64,000 bases of DNA from assembly GCA_035531475.1 (NCBI GenBank), contig DATKST010000121.1, forward strand, positions 1 to 64,000, given 5' to 3'. The stretch is from CALCEB01 sp035531475 (GTDB lineage Bacteria > Acidobacteriota > Terriglobia > UBA7540). The notes under the pieces were generated by a model that was not told the origin of the DNA, made no database searches, and saw only the letters and a program-made list of their open reading frames with translations. The translations under genes and the position numbers were made by a program. This document shows positions 6,859 through 16,480 of this stretch, in pieces (the stretch's first letter is position 1; the number at the start of each line of letters is the position of its first letter).

Positions 6859-9507
6859 ATGAATTTCCCGTGGAGAATTTTGATTATTCTGTTAGTAGTC
6901 CTTGCGGCTGCGCAAGACGTAGCTTATGCCCAGGTCTGTACTCCTTCTTCCACCACATTGTGCGACGGCCCTTCGGAATTGCCGCGGTCTTTCACCGCGC
7001 AACCCTCCTTGCCTGACCCGTGTCCTTACAGCCAGGGTGAAAACGGAACCGATGCCTGCGGGTTCGCGGTCACTCAGATCACCTCAGCAGAGGGCGCTGC
7101 CGGCCTTCAGAATGCCGTTAACTCTCCGGCTTGCGGAACCGGGGGCGCTATTATCGCCCTGCAATCTGGAGGAATATTTACCCAGGTTTCCACCAATGAT
7201 GTAACACTGCCCTATCAAGGCGGATCGTGTGATGGCAAGTGGATCATTATCCGCACCGACGTTTCCGATTCGATCATACCGCCTTACGATCAACAAGGAC
7301 AAAGGGCGGTACCCTCGGACAAGAGCTTCTTCGCCACCGTACAGGGCGGAGCCACCAGCAGTTCAGTGTTTGCCACGGCTGCGGTGATGCCGGGCAGCGG
7401 CCAGGGTCCGAATCACTATTGGCTGATGGGTCTCAACATCACGGCTGCTTCCGGAGTCAAAACGGTCCCGAACCTTATCCAAATCGGCCAGGGCGAAACA
7501 CAGATCACCGACCTGCCCAATAACATCACCATCGACCGGTGCTACGTGCATGGCCCGAACGCAACGGCGAACATCCACAACGACGTGGACGCGGAGGGCA
7601 GCACGATCGCCATCCTCAATAGCTGGCTTACGGTGGTGAACGACAGCGTGGAACAGCACCCCGTGGTCTTCTACAATACGCCCGGCCCAATTCTGATTGA
7701 CAACAATCATCTGGAGGGAGGGGCTGAGCAAATCCTTTCTGGAGGGGCGATCGAATCGATTACCGGCGGCGTCGTCACGTCCGACGTGACCATCACACGC
7801 AATCACATGTACCGGAATATCGCTTACTACCCTGGAAATCCCAGCTATAACGGCTTCCCCTTGATCGTTAAGAACAACGTTGAATTCAAGGAGATTCAAA
7901 GGGTGCTGGTGCAGGGGAACGTGATGGATTATGTCTGGGCGGGCTACAGCCAGAATGGTGTGGCTATTTCCATCGATCCGAAGAGCACCACCGGACTAGA
8001 CCACTTGGTGGACAACGATATAACGATCCGCTACAACTTGGTCCGCCACGCCAACGCGGCCCTTGTGCTTGCCGTTGGCAAGCCCAATTTCGGAAACGGG
8101 GCGCAAACCAATGGCATGCAACGCGTCTCGGTCCATGACAACATTTTTGCCGCCATATCCTCCTTGTGGGGTACGATCCTGCAAAATGGAAAGAAGATCA
8201 AAGATTTCTACTTCGGCATGACCCTTATTTCTTCCAATGACCCTATCGGCAAAGGTCCCATGTATGTGAACATCGAACACAACGATTTTCTTACCGGTTC
8301 GATGCAGGCCACTGCGGAGTGGGACGAACCTGGACGCTTTGTGGGCAGCGGGTACAATTTCTCCAACAACATCCTTTCCCAAACCGGAGCGTCTTATGGA
8401 TGGATCAGCAGCAACTACGTTGATAACACCTGTAGCGATCTCTACGTGGTTGATCCCGGAGCGACAGCCGAGAACAATATTTTTGTGGGTGTGCCGTCCG
8501 GGCAGCAACCAGCTTATACATCGAACTGCGTCATCGCTCCACCCATGGCTCCGGTTGTTACCAGTTCGCCCACGGGCGGCTCCATCCCAGCCGGAACCAC
8601 CGTGTATGTTCAAACGACTTTGGTCACGGCGAGCGGTGAGACGACTCCCAGCTTTGAGCAGCCGTTGCTGAAGCCCTGGACCGCTCTGACCCATTACCAT
8701 TCAGGCGTAACCATCCTGGATAACAACCAAGGCGCCGAACTGTCGTATATCGCCACAGAGTCGGGTAGCAGCAAGCCATCTTGGCCCCAGAATATCCCTG
8801 CCAATTGGAACGCCTGGACCATTGAGCCTCTCTCCGGGAGCTCAAATTGCAACACGCCGCTGCAACTTTTTCCACCTACCCCGGTCTGTATGGGATGGAT
8901 ATTGATTGCCAACGGGGCGCCCGGGACGCTAAGGGTGGGGACGAGCACCAACACCAACATGCTAAGCATTGCGCCGCCACCGCCGGATGATGGTCCGGAA
9001 ACTCAATACAAGGTCTATGCGGGCACTTCGAGTGGGAGGGAGGCCTACTGCGGAACCTACAGCATTTCGCAGGCGGCGGCCATCACGTCTCTCGCCAATT
9101 GCAACGGGACGGCCCCGCCTTCCGTGAACACGGCAACGGTTACGCCCCCGACCTTCGTTTGCAGCATTTGGCCGGCCACTTACGCTGCCCTGGGATTTGT
9201 CAATTATACCGGCGGCAATTACCAACTTGCTACATCCAGTTGCGGGTACGGCCGGGCTTTGAATCTCTTCCCGGCGTGGACCGCCCGGAGCCTGCAAAGC
9301 CAGTACGACACCATCAAAGACTCTAACGGCAATTACGAGATGGCCTTGAACCCCGGCACCACGGGGACTTCGGAGCCGGCTTGGCCCTCCGTGACCGGAG
9401 AAAAGGTGCAGGACGGAAGCGTCACTTGGCAAATGTCTACTAGCCGCGATGTGGGCGCCAACGTCCCGGTGGTGGATTCATCCACTGCGAAGGTGGCCAA
9501 TTACTGA
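6859..9507 (+). CDS. Large secreted protein with parallel beta-helix-like region
   Basis: An 882-residue exported protein of unknown function. Residues 1-24 form a signal peptide (hydrophobic ILIILLVVLAAA, cleavage likely after AYA). The segment from about 190 to 520 has the short, Asn-rich, repetitive strands typical of right-handed parallel beta-helices (ITIDRCYVHG, VTITRNHMYR, VLVQGNVMDY, VSVHDNIF, NIEHNDF). About 570-720 looks like fibronectin-III-type sandwiches (VVTSSPTGGSIPAGTTVYVQ). Polysaccharide lyases and carbohydrate-binding proteins share such helices, but I see no diagnostic catalytic motif. It stands alone, convergent with lemA across a strong palindrome. Confidence 0.75.
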   Translation: MNFPWRILIILLVVLAAAQDVAYAQVCTPSSTTLCDGPSELPRSFTAQPSLPDPCPYSQGENGTDACGFAVTQITSAEGAAGLQNAVNSPACGTGGAIIALQSGGIFTQVSTNDVTLPYQGGSCDGKWIIIRTDVSDSIIPPYDQQGQRAVPSDKSFFATVQGGATSSSVFATAAVMPGSGQGPNHYWLMGLNITAASGVKTVPNLIQIGQGETQITDLPNNITIDRCYVHGPNATANIHNDVDAEGSTIAILNSWLTVVNDSVEQHPVVFYNTPGPILIDNNHLEGGAEQILSGGAIESITGGVVTSDVTITRNHMYRNIAYYPGNPSYNGFPLIVKNNVEFKEIQRVLVQGNVMDYVWAGYSQNGVAISIDPKSTTGLDHLVDNDITIRYNLVRHANAALVLAVGKPNFGNGAQTNGMQRVSVHDNIFAAISSLWGTILQNGKKIKDFYFGMTLISSNDPIGKGPMYVNIEHNDFLTGSMQATAEWDEPGRFVGSGYNFSNNILSQTGASYGWISSNYVDNTCSDLYVVDPGATAENNIFVGVPSGQQPAYTSNCVIAPPMAPVVTSSPTGGSIPAGTTVYVQTTLVTASGETTPSFEQPLLKPWTALTHYHSGVTILDNNQGAELSYIATESGSSKPSWPQNIPANWNAWTIEPLSGSSNCNTPLQLFPPTPVCMGWILIANGAPGTLRVGTSTNTNMLSIAPPPPDDGPETQYKVYAGTSSGREAYCGTYSISQAAAITSLANCNGTAPPSVNTATVTPPTFVCSIWPATYAALGFVNYTGGNYQLATSSCGYGRALNLFPAWTARSLQSQYDTIKDSNGNYEMALNPGTTGTSEPAWPSVTGEKVQDGSVTWQMSTSRDVGANVPVVDSSTAKVANY

Positions 9508-9676
9508 TTCATCCAGAAAAATCCGGCCTGCGGGGAAGCGGAGGTCCCGGCCTGATCCATCCTGTCCCGCTTTTTCAAGGACAAGTTTGGATCTGGCCGG
9601 GCCGCACCATCCTCATTCCTGGCAAGCGAGTTGTGGCTGACCCTTTTGAGGTTGAGCCCGGATTTCCCGCCACGGA

Positions 9677-9714
9677 GAATGGAAGGGCGGGGTTTCAACC
9701 CCGCCCTTCCATTC
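9677..9714. terminator. Perfect palindrome between convergent genes, likely bidirectional terminator
   Basis: An 18-bp perfect inverted repeat with a 2-nt centre, built on GGAAGGGCGGGGTT and its complement. It lies between the secreted-protein gene (ends 9507) and lemA (ends 9753 on the other strand). There is no long T-run, so it could instead be a repeat element. Confidence 0.5.
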
Positions 9715-9752
9715 ATTCCCCAGCATTCGTCCATCCTGATGAAAAATCCGGG

Positions 9753-10319
9753 CTAGGAGAACTTCACTTCTACGTCGCGGCGATCCTCTTCGGCCACTTT
9801 GAAGAGCTCGTGAGGCTGGTAGCCCATCATGCGGGCGATAAAAACGTCGGGTAGCTGCTGAATGCGAATATTGTAAGTGTTCACGTCGTCGTTATAGAAT
9901 TCACGGCGGTCGGCAATCTTCTCCTCAAGTTCGGTAATGCGGCCCTGCAACTGCATGAAGTTGTTGTTGGCCTTCAAGTCCGGATAGTTCTCCGCCACTG
10001 CGAACAAGCTCTTGAGAGCGCCGCTGATCATGTTGTCCGCTTGAGCTTTGCCCTCAACCGTTGTTGCATTCTGATAGGCGTTGCGCGCCTCAACGATGGA
10101 TTGAAAAGTCTTCTGCTCGTACTGCATGTAGCCTTTGCAGGTGTCGATGAGCTTGGGCAATTCGTCATGGCGTTGCTTGAGCAGAACGTCAATGTTGGCC
10201 CAGGCTTTATCGATGTCATTCTTCAACCGCACCAGGCTGTTGTAAATCGTGACCAGGTAGAGGACAATCCCCACAACAATCAGAATCAGAACCACTAACA
10301 CCAGGATCGCAAGGCCCAT
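9753..10319 (-). CDS. lemA: LemA family membrane protein
   Basis: 188 residues. An N-terminal membrane helix (about 3-25) is followed by the all-helical LemA domain with the family signature YNSLVRLKNDIDKAWANIDV, then LLKQRHDELPKLIDTCKGY and ENYPDLKANNNFMQLQ. The start is supported by AAGGAG six bases upstream. LemA proteins are anchored with a short N-terminus outside; their biochemical role is unsettled. The gene sits 21 bp downstream of a GIDE-domain gene on the same strand and is probably co-transcribed with it. Confidence 0.93.
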   Translation of the reverse strand: MGLAILVLVVLILIVVGIVLYLVTIYNSLVRLKNDIDKAWANIDVLLKQRHDELPKLIDTCKGYMQYEQKTFQSIVEARNAYQNATTVEGKAQADNMISGALKSLFAVAENYPDLKANNNFMQLQGRITELEEKIADRREFYNDDVNTYNIRIQQLPDVFIARMMGYQPHELFKVAEEDRRDVEVKFS

Positions 10320-10340
10320 ATTGAACTCCTTCGAGAGGTT

Positions 10341-11486
10341 TTAGAACAAACCAAACCTGGCAAGCAGTAACCCCAGGCAGATGATGGTGAGGGCCGCACC
10401 ACCCAGCACCATCTTCAACGAGCGCGTTCGAAGACGGCCTTCGGCCTTGTTCCGAGGCTTGTCGGAAATCAGGTAAGTCGGTTCGTTCGTGCCCTTCATA
10501 ATCAAGTTATGATCGTGTTCATCTTTGGGAGATGGATTCTCCGAGCAGGTACCGACAACTTCGTATTGCTGCCCCAATACAATGCAGCACTCTTTCAAAC
10601 GAAATCGGCCCGTAGCCGGAGGGAAGAAAGCTTCAGGACGCGTGTGTTGCTGCATGGACTCCACCCACGCCGTGATTTTTTGTCCTTCTTCCGAACCTTG
10701 TGGGAAAAGCGTCTGTGCGTGCCGTACCTGCTCCAGGAACTCAGGGCTGCCGACCGGATGTTTGAAGACCTCCGCCAGGGCTAGCCTTGCCTGCTCATGC
10801 TCAGGATTAGCCTGCGGGCCGGCCTCAGCCAGTCGTTTCCCAATCATGGGGCTCATCATCGCCATGATCCCCTGAGAGAAGCCTGGGCTGCCGGGAGGAT
10901 TTTTCAGCGCCTCCATCAGTTGCTGCCGGGATTGTTCCTTCTGCGTGTCGTGCAGTGGACCCGCGGCCTCCAGCCGGTGCTCGATGAAGGAGGTGATGCG
11001 GCTCGCTCCGGCTTGACTGATGTAGCTCAATATTTCCGCGTCCGTCGCAGCACCGCCCGCCAGAGATGAAACGCTCCGGCCCGCGTTCCCGCCCACCTGC
11101 CGTTCGCAGGCCATTTCCAGATCGAATTCGGCATTTTGTGCGTCCACCAAGACTTCTCCCGACGCGTCTTCCAGATAGAACTTCACCCCGCCGGTATCCG
11201 TCCTGTAGTGTTTCCAACCCGATTTATTGCCATCTTGCTTCCACTCCTCAATCTCAACTTTGTAGAAGAAGCAAGAGGTGTGTGTCAGGGGGCTCGTCAG
11301 GCGTTCTTCGCCCGTTGCTTTGCCCTGAATATTGACCAGCCCCATGGGAACACTACGGATGGGAATCCGCGGGGTATCGTCAACCACACGATACTCGCGG
11401 TAAACCTTGAATCCACGGAAGAAGGTGACCAATCCCGCGCCAAGGCCTATTACCAGCCAGAAGGTCGGATCACTATTTTTTGACAT
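10341..11486 (-). CDS. GIDE-domain membrane protein (MULAN/MAPL-like, no RING)
   Basis: A 381-residue protein with a helix near each end (about 9-25 and 358-377). Between them is the GIDE/BAM-type domain known from eukaryotic mitochondrial MULAN/MAPL: VDDTPRIPIRSVPMGLVNIQ, then LTSPLTHTSCFFYKVEIEEW, a strand-rich stretch, and LKECCIVLGQQYEVVGTCSE near the C-terminus. No RING finger is present, as expected for bacterial members. A 150-residue helical insertion (about 150-270) splits the domain. The gene lies directly upstream of lemA. The domain and its membrane topology are visible; a function in membrane stress or signalling is only inference. Confidence 0.8.
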   Translation of the reverse strand: MSKNSDPTFWLVIGLGAGLVTFFRGFKVYREYRVVDDTPRIPIRSVPMGLVNIQGKATGEERLTSPLTHTSCFFYKVEIEEWKQDGNKSGWKHYRTDTGGVKFYLEDASGEVLVDAQNAEFDLEMACERQVGGNAGRSVSSLAGGAATDAEILSYISQAGASRITSFIEHRLEAAGPLHDTQKEQSRQQLMEALKNPPGSPGFSQGIMAMMSPMIGKRLAEAGPQANPEHEQARLALAEVFKHPVGSPEFLEQVRHAQTLFPQGSEEGQKITAWVESMQQHTRPEAFFPPATGRFRLKECCIVLGQQYEVVGTCSENPSPKDEHDHNLIMKGTNEPTYLISDKPRNKAEGRLRTRSLKMVLGGAALTIICLGLLLARFGLF

Positions 11487-11551
11487 GATTACAAAGAGAA
11501 AATCCCAGCTATCCTAACTGGCGGCTTTACAAATAGCAAGGTCTGGGTCTG

Positions 11552-11659
11552 GTAGTGGTACATTTTCGCTGCTGGTGCGGCGGTCTCTGATCGCCGAATT
11601 TCATTTTTCGACAGCTTCCGGCGGTCAGAGACCGCCGCACCAGCAAACTGAGTCACTAC
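11552..11659. repeat. 108-nt double-hairpin repeat, copy 1
   Basis: Begins GTAGTGGTACATTTTCG and ends in GTCACTAC. Each arm contains a self-palindrome of the GGCGGTC/GACCGCC type, and the whole unit is palindromic. It lies between the two GIDE genes. Orientation is opposite to the copy at 15637. Confidence 0.85.
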
Positions 11660-11703
11660 CCTGGGTCTCTGTGTCGCCCTTGAGAGGCGCCAACCATAAT
11701 TCC

Positions 11704-12633
11704 CTAGATCAAACCCGCGACATGCAATGCAAGGGCAACCGCTCCAGCGGCCATCGCCGCGCCCCCCAGGATGAAACCGAAAGCTTTCCAGCGAAGACTC
11801 TTCTCAATCTGATTTTCTGACTTCGAGGTGATGAGGAAAGTCTTCTCATTTTGCCCCTTCATAATGAGGTTGCGATCGTGGTCATCCTTGGGGCTTGGAT
11901 TCTCCGCACACGTCCCGATGATGTTGCACTCGCGTTCAGCCAGTAAGCAATGCTCCGTGAACCGGTAGCTCTGGCCGCTGTTTCCCAGGTCCATATTCAA
12001 TCCACCACCGCTGAAGGACACTCCCAGGGACTCCAATTTCTCTCCTACGGCCAGAACCTTGCCCATTGTCTTTGCGCCGGGCATATCCATCGTAGCCAGC
12101 GCCGCCCGCGCTCGTGAAAAATCGGCCGTGAGATAGGCCCGCAAATCCTGCTCGGAAGGACCTGCCACGCCCAGCGAGGGGTCAATATAATGAGCGTGCC
12201 CTGACTTTGGCCCGAGTTCCGCGCGAAAGGTCTGTGGCAAATCGTACTCGGCGTTACGCGGATTTATCCGAATCTTGGCGATCCCGTCATCCAGGTAGAA
12301 CTCCCGCTCTTCTGTGTCGGTGCGGACGGTCTCCCACCTCTCGTCTTTCCCACTCTGCGTCCATTTCTCCAATTCCACCCGGTAGTAGTAGCACGGCACG
12401 CCGGTCAGCGGGCTGGCCAGCCGGTCGTCACCCGTTGTCTTCCCTCGCACATGAACCAGCCCCATCGCCACGCTGCGAACCGGAATCTCCGGCGTGTCTT
12501 CCAGCAGCCGGTATTTACGGTAAGTCTGGAAACCGTAAGCAAACAAGAACACACCCAAGAAAAAGAAGATCGCTGAAAAGAGGTAGGGATGGTTATTCCC
12601 CGAGGCGGTGAATGCCGCAAGCAGGACTGCCAT
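11704..12633 (-). CDS. GIDE-domain membrane protein, second paralogue
   Basis: 309 residues, clearly related to the neighbour at 10341: LEDTPEIPVRSVAMGLVHVR, then RLASPLTGVPCYYYRVELEKW, and a C-terminal FTEHCLLAERECNIIGTCAE followed by NPSPKDDHDRNLIMKG. Hydrophobic helices lie at about 20-35 and 285-308. The insertion in the domain is shorter than in the paralogue, which accounts for the size difference. The start has GGAGG nine bases upstream. A tandem pair with lemA suggests a membrane complex, but this is inferred from synteny only. Confidence 0.8.
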   Translation of the reverse strand: MAVLLAAFTASGNNHPYLFSAIFFFLGVFLFAYGFQTYRKYRLLEDTPEIPVRSVAMGLVHVRGKTTGDDRLASPLTGVPCYYYRVELEKWTQSGKDERWETVRTDTEEREFYLDDGIAKIRINPRNAEYDLPQTFRAELGPKSGHAHYIDPSLGVAGPSEQDLRAYLTADFSRARAALATMDMPGAKTMGKVLAVGEKLESLGVSFSGGGLNMDLGNSGQSYRFTEHCLLAERECNIIGTCAENPSPKDDHDRNLIMKGQNEKTFLITSKSENQIEKSLRWKAFGFILGGAAMAAGAVALALHVAGLI

Positions 12634-12841
12634 ACGGGTATTTCCTCCAGCCGGAATATCCTCAAGACCGCGCTAAAAGCAAGCCTATCTAATCCAGTTT
12701 TCCAGTTTGGGACATCGGATAGTTGCGAGTGTACACCCCTTAGCCTCGTTTTGAAATGGCCAAGTGGAACTTCAGCTCGGGAGAGCCTCACTTGGAGTGA
12801 GTCGAAGCCAGTATCTAAGGAGCAGAATTAAGGCGGGACCA

Positions 12842-12877
12842 CAAAAATCAGGCCTGCCGGAACGGTCCGACAGGCCT
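12842..12877 (-). terminator. Rho-independent terminator for the lipoprotein gene
   Basis: Read on the minus strand, AGGCCTGTCGGA pairs with TCCGGCAGGCCT around a short loop, with one G-T pair, and is followed by GATTTTTGT. It lies about 45 bp after the stop of the gene ending at 12923. Confidence 0.7.
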
Positions 12878-12922
12878 TTCATTATAGCAGGCAAAATGCC
12901 TGCTTGAGTGCAGCAAGCACGG

Positions 12923-14419
12923 TTACGGAAGCTGGTGAACGCCCTTGGCTTCAAACAGCATGGTGGGAGGTTGAACGGCAATGCCGTTGATAGTCACTGA
13001 CTGGGGCATATAGAACAACAGGCCCTTGACGACGATCTCCGCCGAGGGGGTCAGTTGGTTTAACCCCGAGATTCCCGTGAACTGCGTACCTTCAAACGTA
13101 AACACTGGCATCGTCTGCCCCTGCAGCAGCGGCTCACAGGGCATGAAGGTGAACCCACCCTGATTGTTGCCCTCGGATGATGATCCACCCAGGAGCTTGA
13201 CAAAGTTCCCAAGCAGCGCCTGCGGGCGCAGGAAGACGGCCGACGCCTGAATGGTCGCAGCCGATCCCGCGCCGCTCCCGGGAGCAGCCTGCGGAAGCGG
13301 GCCATGCACCACCACCTCCTGGCCCACCCCAACCCCGGCCGATGAATAATCCAGTCCGTCGGCGTTGGTACTCTCCGAAGCCAAGCCAAACTTAGTTGAG
13401 CTTGAGATGCTGACCGTCACGGAGGAAAGCAGGGCAAGGCTGGCAACCGGAGAAGGCATTTCGGCGCGGACAATCATCGTAAACTGTTGAGCATTGGCGC
13501 TTGAATCTCGCGTTACGGAAGTGATAAAGCCAGCATACGCCCGAATTTGGCCGTCGTCCGCCGCTTCAACATCGATTTCGGTGGCGGCCATCGAGCCCGA
13601 GGCGCTCAATTCGACCGCCATCTCCACGAAGGTGCCGTCTTGGATCGAGCTCAGGCCGGAGGCGCCTTTAATAACGGCGTTGCTGGGGACGTAGGCTGTC
13701 AGGGTTTTTCCATCATCGTTGGTGATCGTTATGCTGCCAATAAAAGCCGAGTTGCTTTGGGTTGAAACGCTCTGGACGATCCCCGCCACGTCGTCCATCT
13801 CCGGGGTCGCGCCCGAAGCGGAAGGAGCACCGGTAATAACAGGATTCACCGTCCCCGTGACTTGGCCATTCGAGTCCACCTGAACGGACTTGAGCAGATT
13901 GAGGTCGAGCTGCAGGCCGCTTGTCGCCCCACTCGTGATCACAATCGGTGCGGTCAAGGTGATGTTAACGCTGGAACTGGTGAGCGTCACCGGAATCTGC
14001 TGCGGCGCGGGCGGGCTTTTGGTCAAATCGAGAACTGTCATTTCCGGATTCGCCAGAGTCAGGCTGAGGGAGTCGTATGTGCCGGCGGGAGCGCTTCCCA
14101 GGTTCAGAAACGTTGAGAAGTCAATTAACCGGGCGAAGTCCACGGTGACGGGGCTGGCCGACGCAATGATGGAGGGCGAGGCTCCTCCCGCGCTCGAATT
14201 CAAAATTGCCCCCGTGATCGTAACCTTGAAGGACATGACATCGCAGACCGGGGCGTCACCGCCCATCAGCAACACTGAGCCGCTGCTGGTGGGCGGTCCA
14301 GGCGGACCGCCGCCATTGGAGCTTGTCATGGTGCTGCTGCCGCAACTCATCTGCATGAGGGCGGCGATGCCAACGACCGCGGTGAGTGCCAACCAAAGAT
14401 GAAGCTTTCGCATTTTCAA
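12923..14419 (-). CDS. Secreted lipoprotein with DUF4382-like and DUF5666-like domains
   Basis: 498 residues. An N-terminal signal with lipobox MQMSC (Cys about 26) precedes a Gly/Pro/Ser-rich linker. About 45-185 matches the DUF4382 pattern (SVLLMGGDAPVCDVMSFKVT, then strand-rich segments). The rest alternates beta segments resembling DUF5666 (DDVAGIVQSV... and IRAYAGFITSV). Family members are envelope-exposed beta-rich proteins of unknown function, common in Acidobacteria. AAGGAG eight bases upstream fixes the start, and a terminator follows the stop. Confidence 0.75.
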   Translation of the reverse strand: MKMRKLHLWLALTAVVGIAALMQMSCGSSTMTSSNGGGPPGPPTSSGSVLLMGGDAPVCDVMSFKVTITGAILNSSAGGASPSIIASASPVTVDFARLIDFSTFLNLGSAPAGTYDSLSLTLANPEMTVLDLTKSPPAPQQIPVTLTSSSVNITLTAPIVITSGATSGLQLDLNLLKSVQVDSNGQVTGTVNPVITGAPSASGATPEMDDVAGIVQSVSTQSNSAFIGSITITNDDGKTLTAYVPSNAVIKGASGLSSIQDGTFVEMAVELSASGSMAATEIDVEAADDGQIRAYAGFITSVTRDSSANAQQFTMIVRAEMPSPVASLALLSSVTVSISSSTKFGLASESTNADGLDYSSAGVGVGQEVVVHGPLPQAAPGSGAGSAATIQASAVFLRPQALLGNFVKLLGGSSSEGNNQGGFTFMPCEPLLQGQTMPVFTFEGTQFTGISGLNQLTPSAEIVVKGLLFYMPQSVTINGIAVQPPTMLFEAKGVHQLP

Positions 14420-15636
14420 TCTCCTTCACGAAGAGGTAAGAGCGATTCATCCGTGGGAATGAACGCGCCCATGCTTACCCGATTTTTTGTAGCAGAGCAA
14501 CTTGCCATGCTTTTCTGCCCACCGTCGGGCCAAGGCGCACGGTCGAAAAACACGTAGTCGCGAATGAAGCCGTGCTGAAATCAAAGGACTTGGCATGATG
14601 ATCTCTGTCTCTACCTGGCCCGAGTGATTTTCATGAGCTTTCGCGGGCCGCAGGCCCTAAATGACAGGCCTGAAAACCCCGCCAGACTGCAGGACCAGAA
14701 CTCCGGGAAATGCAGGGTCACAGGAAGAGGAAGTTGCGGTAAAATGGTTCCCTGCCCCCAACTCTTCCTCCAAGACTATTGGGCCTCTCAACTCACAAGC
14801 CGGCACCAAATTCATATCCAACACTCTTGAACCACAACCCGAAGAGGCTGGATTTTATAGGGCAAAAGTCTGACCAAGGTTCATCGTTGAATCCGTATGG
14901 AATCCGGCCTTCCTCACAACTCATCGACTTCGCAGCGGCCCGATCCATGCTGGCTTCGGGCCGGAAACCCGGCTCCCACGATTTCCCTTACGCTGACATG
15001 CCCGAAGGCTATCAAGTCCATCAAATTCCAGGTCCCACTGACTATAAACCCCACATTGGGATTTTTGTTGCGGGGATATTATCATATTTTTTGCCCGGTT
15101 GGCTGGCCATAGCCGGAGCCGACTCCGTCCCCCCTCACCCTCCTCTTTGGATCTGGCTTATAGGCAATGGATGGTGTACCGGCTTGGTTTTTCTCGGAGC
15201 CGTGGTCGCCGTCCTATCTGTTCTGGCAGCAAAACATCCTTGGGCGGCGACCGCAGGCTCCGTTGAATCTTTTTTCCGCGGGGAGGGGGTGTCCGCGGAA
15301 GTAACTTCTGCGGATGGATCTTGGCTGCCCTCAATCCAATCGCGGAAGAAGCTACGCCTGCCACGTAGCACGAGAGTGGCCAAAGTGGAGAGTCTGTAAT
15401 CACCTGATGATTTGATACTTGTCACATCAACTCCGGAAGGGCACGAGAAGTTTTGACCCTGCCCGTGTAGTTTTTTCCAATGAAGTTTGCCAAACCCTGG
15501 AAACGTGACGCCATCCGGTCGAAACGTGATGAGGAACAAAAAGTTTGAGAAAGAAGCAACTCGCGGCCGAATGCCAACACGCCTTACGGTTCCTTGTATC
15601 TTACCTGAAATCACACTGGTCCCACCTCTTTTCTCG
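14420..15636. other. Long intergenic region with one doubtful ORF
   Basis: About 1.2 kb without a convincing gene. An open frame at 14779-15399 (+) could encode a 206-residue protein with two hydrophobic stretches (IGIFVAGILSYFLPGWLAIA and CTGLVFLGAVVAVLSVLAA). It has no recognisable family, no ribosome binding site, and a low-complexity tail. I treat it as possible but unproven. Confidence 0.25.
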
Positions 15637-15744
15637 GTAGTGGTTCAGTTTGCTGTAGCGGCGGTCTCTGACCGCCGAAAGGTGCTGATAAATAAGATTC
15701 GGCGGTCAGAGACCGCCGCTACAGCAGCGAAAATGTACCACTAC
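15637..15744. repeat. 108-nt double-hairpin repeat, copy 2
   Basis: Starts GTAGTGGTTCAGTTTGC and ends TGTACCACTAC. The arms carry CGGCGGTCTCTGACCGCCG and its complement. It lies 64 bp upstream of the yqeY start. Confidence 0.9.
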
Positions 15745-15808
15745 CCTTTTCTCTCATTCCTTGACTCTTTGTGGTATATTTCCGAAGATTCCAACGAGGA
15801 CCATTGCC

Positions 15809-16261
15809 ATGTCGCTCGCAAAACAGATCGACACAGATCTGATCGTCTCAATGAAGGGTTCCGACAAGCTCAAGCTCAGCGTTCTGCGCATGGCGAAGTC
15901 CGCCCTGAAGCTAAAGCAAGTCGAGTCCGGCAAGCCGCTGGATGACGCCGAAGCCCTGGCGGTGTTCCGCACCCTGGTGAAGCAGCGTCGCGAGGCCGCC
16001 CTATTGTTCCGCGAGGCAGGACGGCCGGAACTGGCCGAAAAGGAAGAAGCCGAGATCAAGATTGTGGAGGCCTATCTTCCCGCCGCGGCAAGCGACGAGG
16101 AATTGGACGCTGCAGTGATGGCGGCCCTTGCCGAAACCGGAGCCACCAACCCCAAGGAGACCGGAAAAGTGATGAAGGCGGCGATGGCCAAGCTCGCCGG
16201 AAAGACGGTGGACGGCAAGCGCGTGAATGAGTTGGTGCGAGCCAGGCTGGGCGGACCGTAG
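15809..16261 (+). CDS. GatB/YqeY domain protein
   Basis: 150 residues matching the stand-alone YqeY family: an N-terminal helical half (LAKQIDTDLIVSMKGSDKLK, LRMAKSALKLKQVESGKPLD) and the C-terminal helical module (EEAEIKIVEAYLPAAASDEE ... GKVMKAAMAKLAGKTVDGKR). This domain also caps the GatB subunit of Glu-tRNA(Gln) amidotransferase and binds tRNA; the role of the free form is not settled. I chose the ATG at 15809 because GAGG lies eight bases upstream and family members start MSL-like; an upstream in-frame start would add 16 unrelated residues. Confidence 0.92.
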   Translation: MSLAKQIDTDLIVSMKGSDKLKLSVLRMAKSALKLKQVESGKPLDDAEALAVFRTLVKQRREAALLFREAGRPELAEKEEAEIKIVEAYLPAAASDEELDAAVMAALAETGATNPKETGKVMKAAMAKLAGKTVDGKRVNELVRARLGGP

Positions 16262-16480
16262 GGCGGCCCGTGTGTCCGCCCGATGACAGCTCCGTCAACA
16301 AGAAGGCCAGAAGGCTGGCGGAAGCCATGGCGGTGACCCTTGTGGCCGCCCGTGGGCGTCAAGTGGCTTCGGCGACCGTGCCGCGACATCGAAACCTGAA
16401 TCCTCTTTACACCCGGCATAACTGGTAATCCGCGTTGAAAGCCTACAAAGATTACGATACCGGCCAGGAGCCGAAACTCG

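Noticed and set aside
9504..9760. Further M3-type repeat between the secreted protein and lemA
   Set aside because: GAAAAATCCGG occurs twice, but as a direct and not inverted repeat, and the rest does not match.
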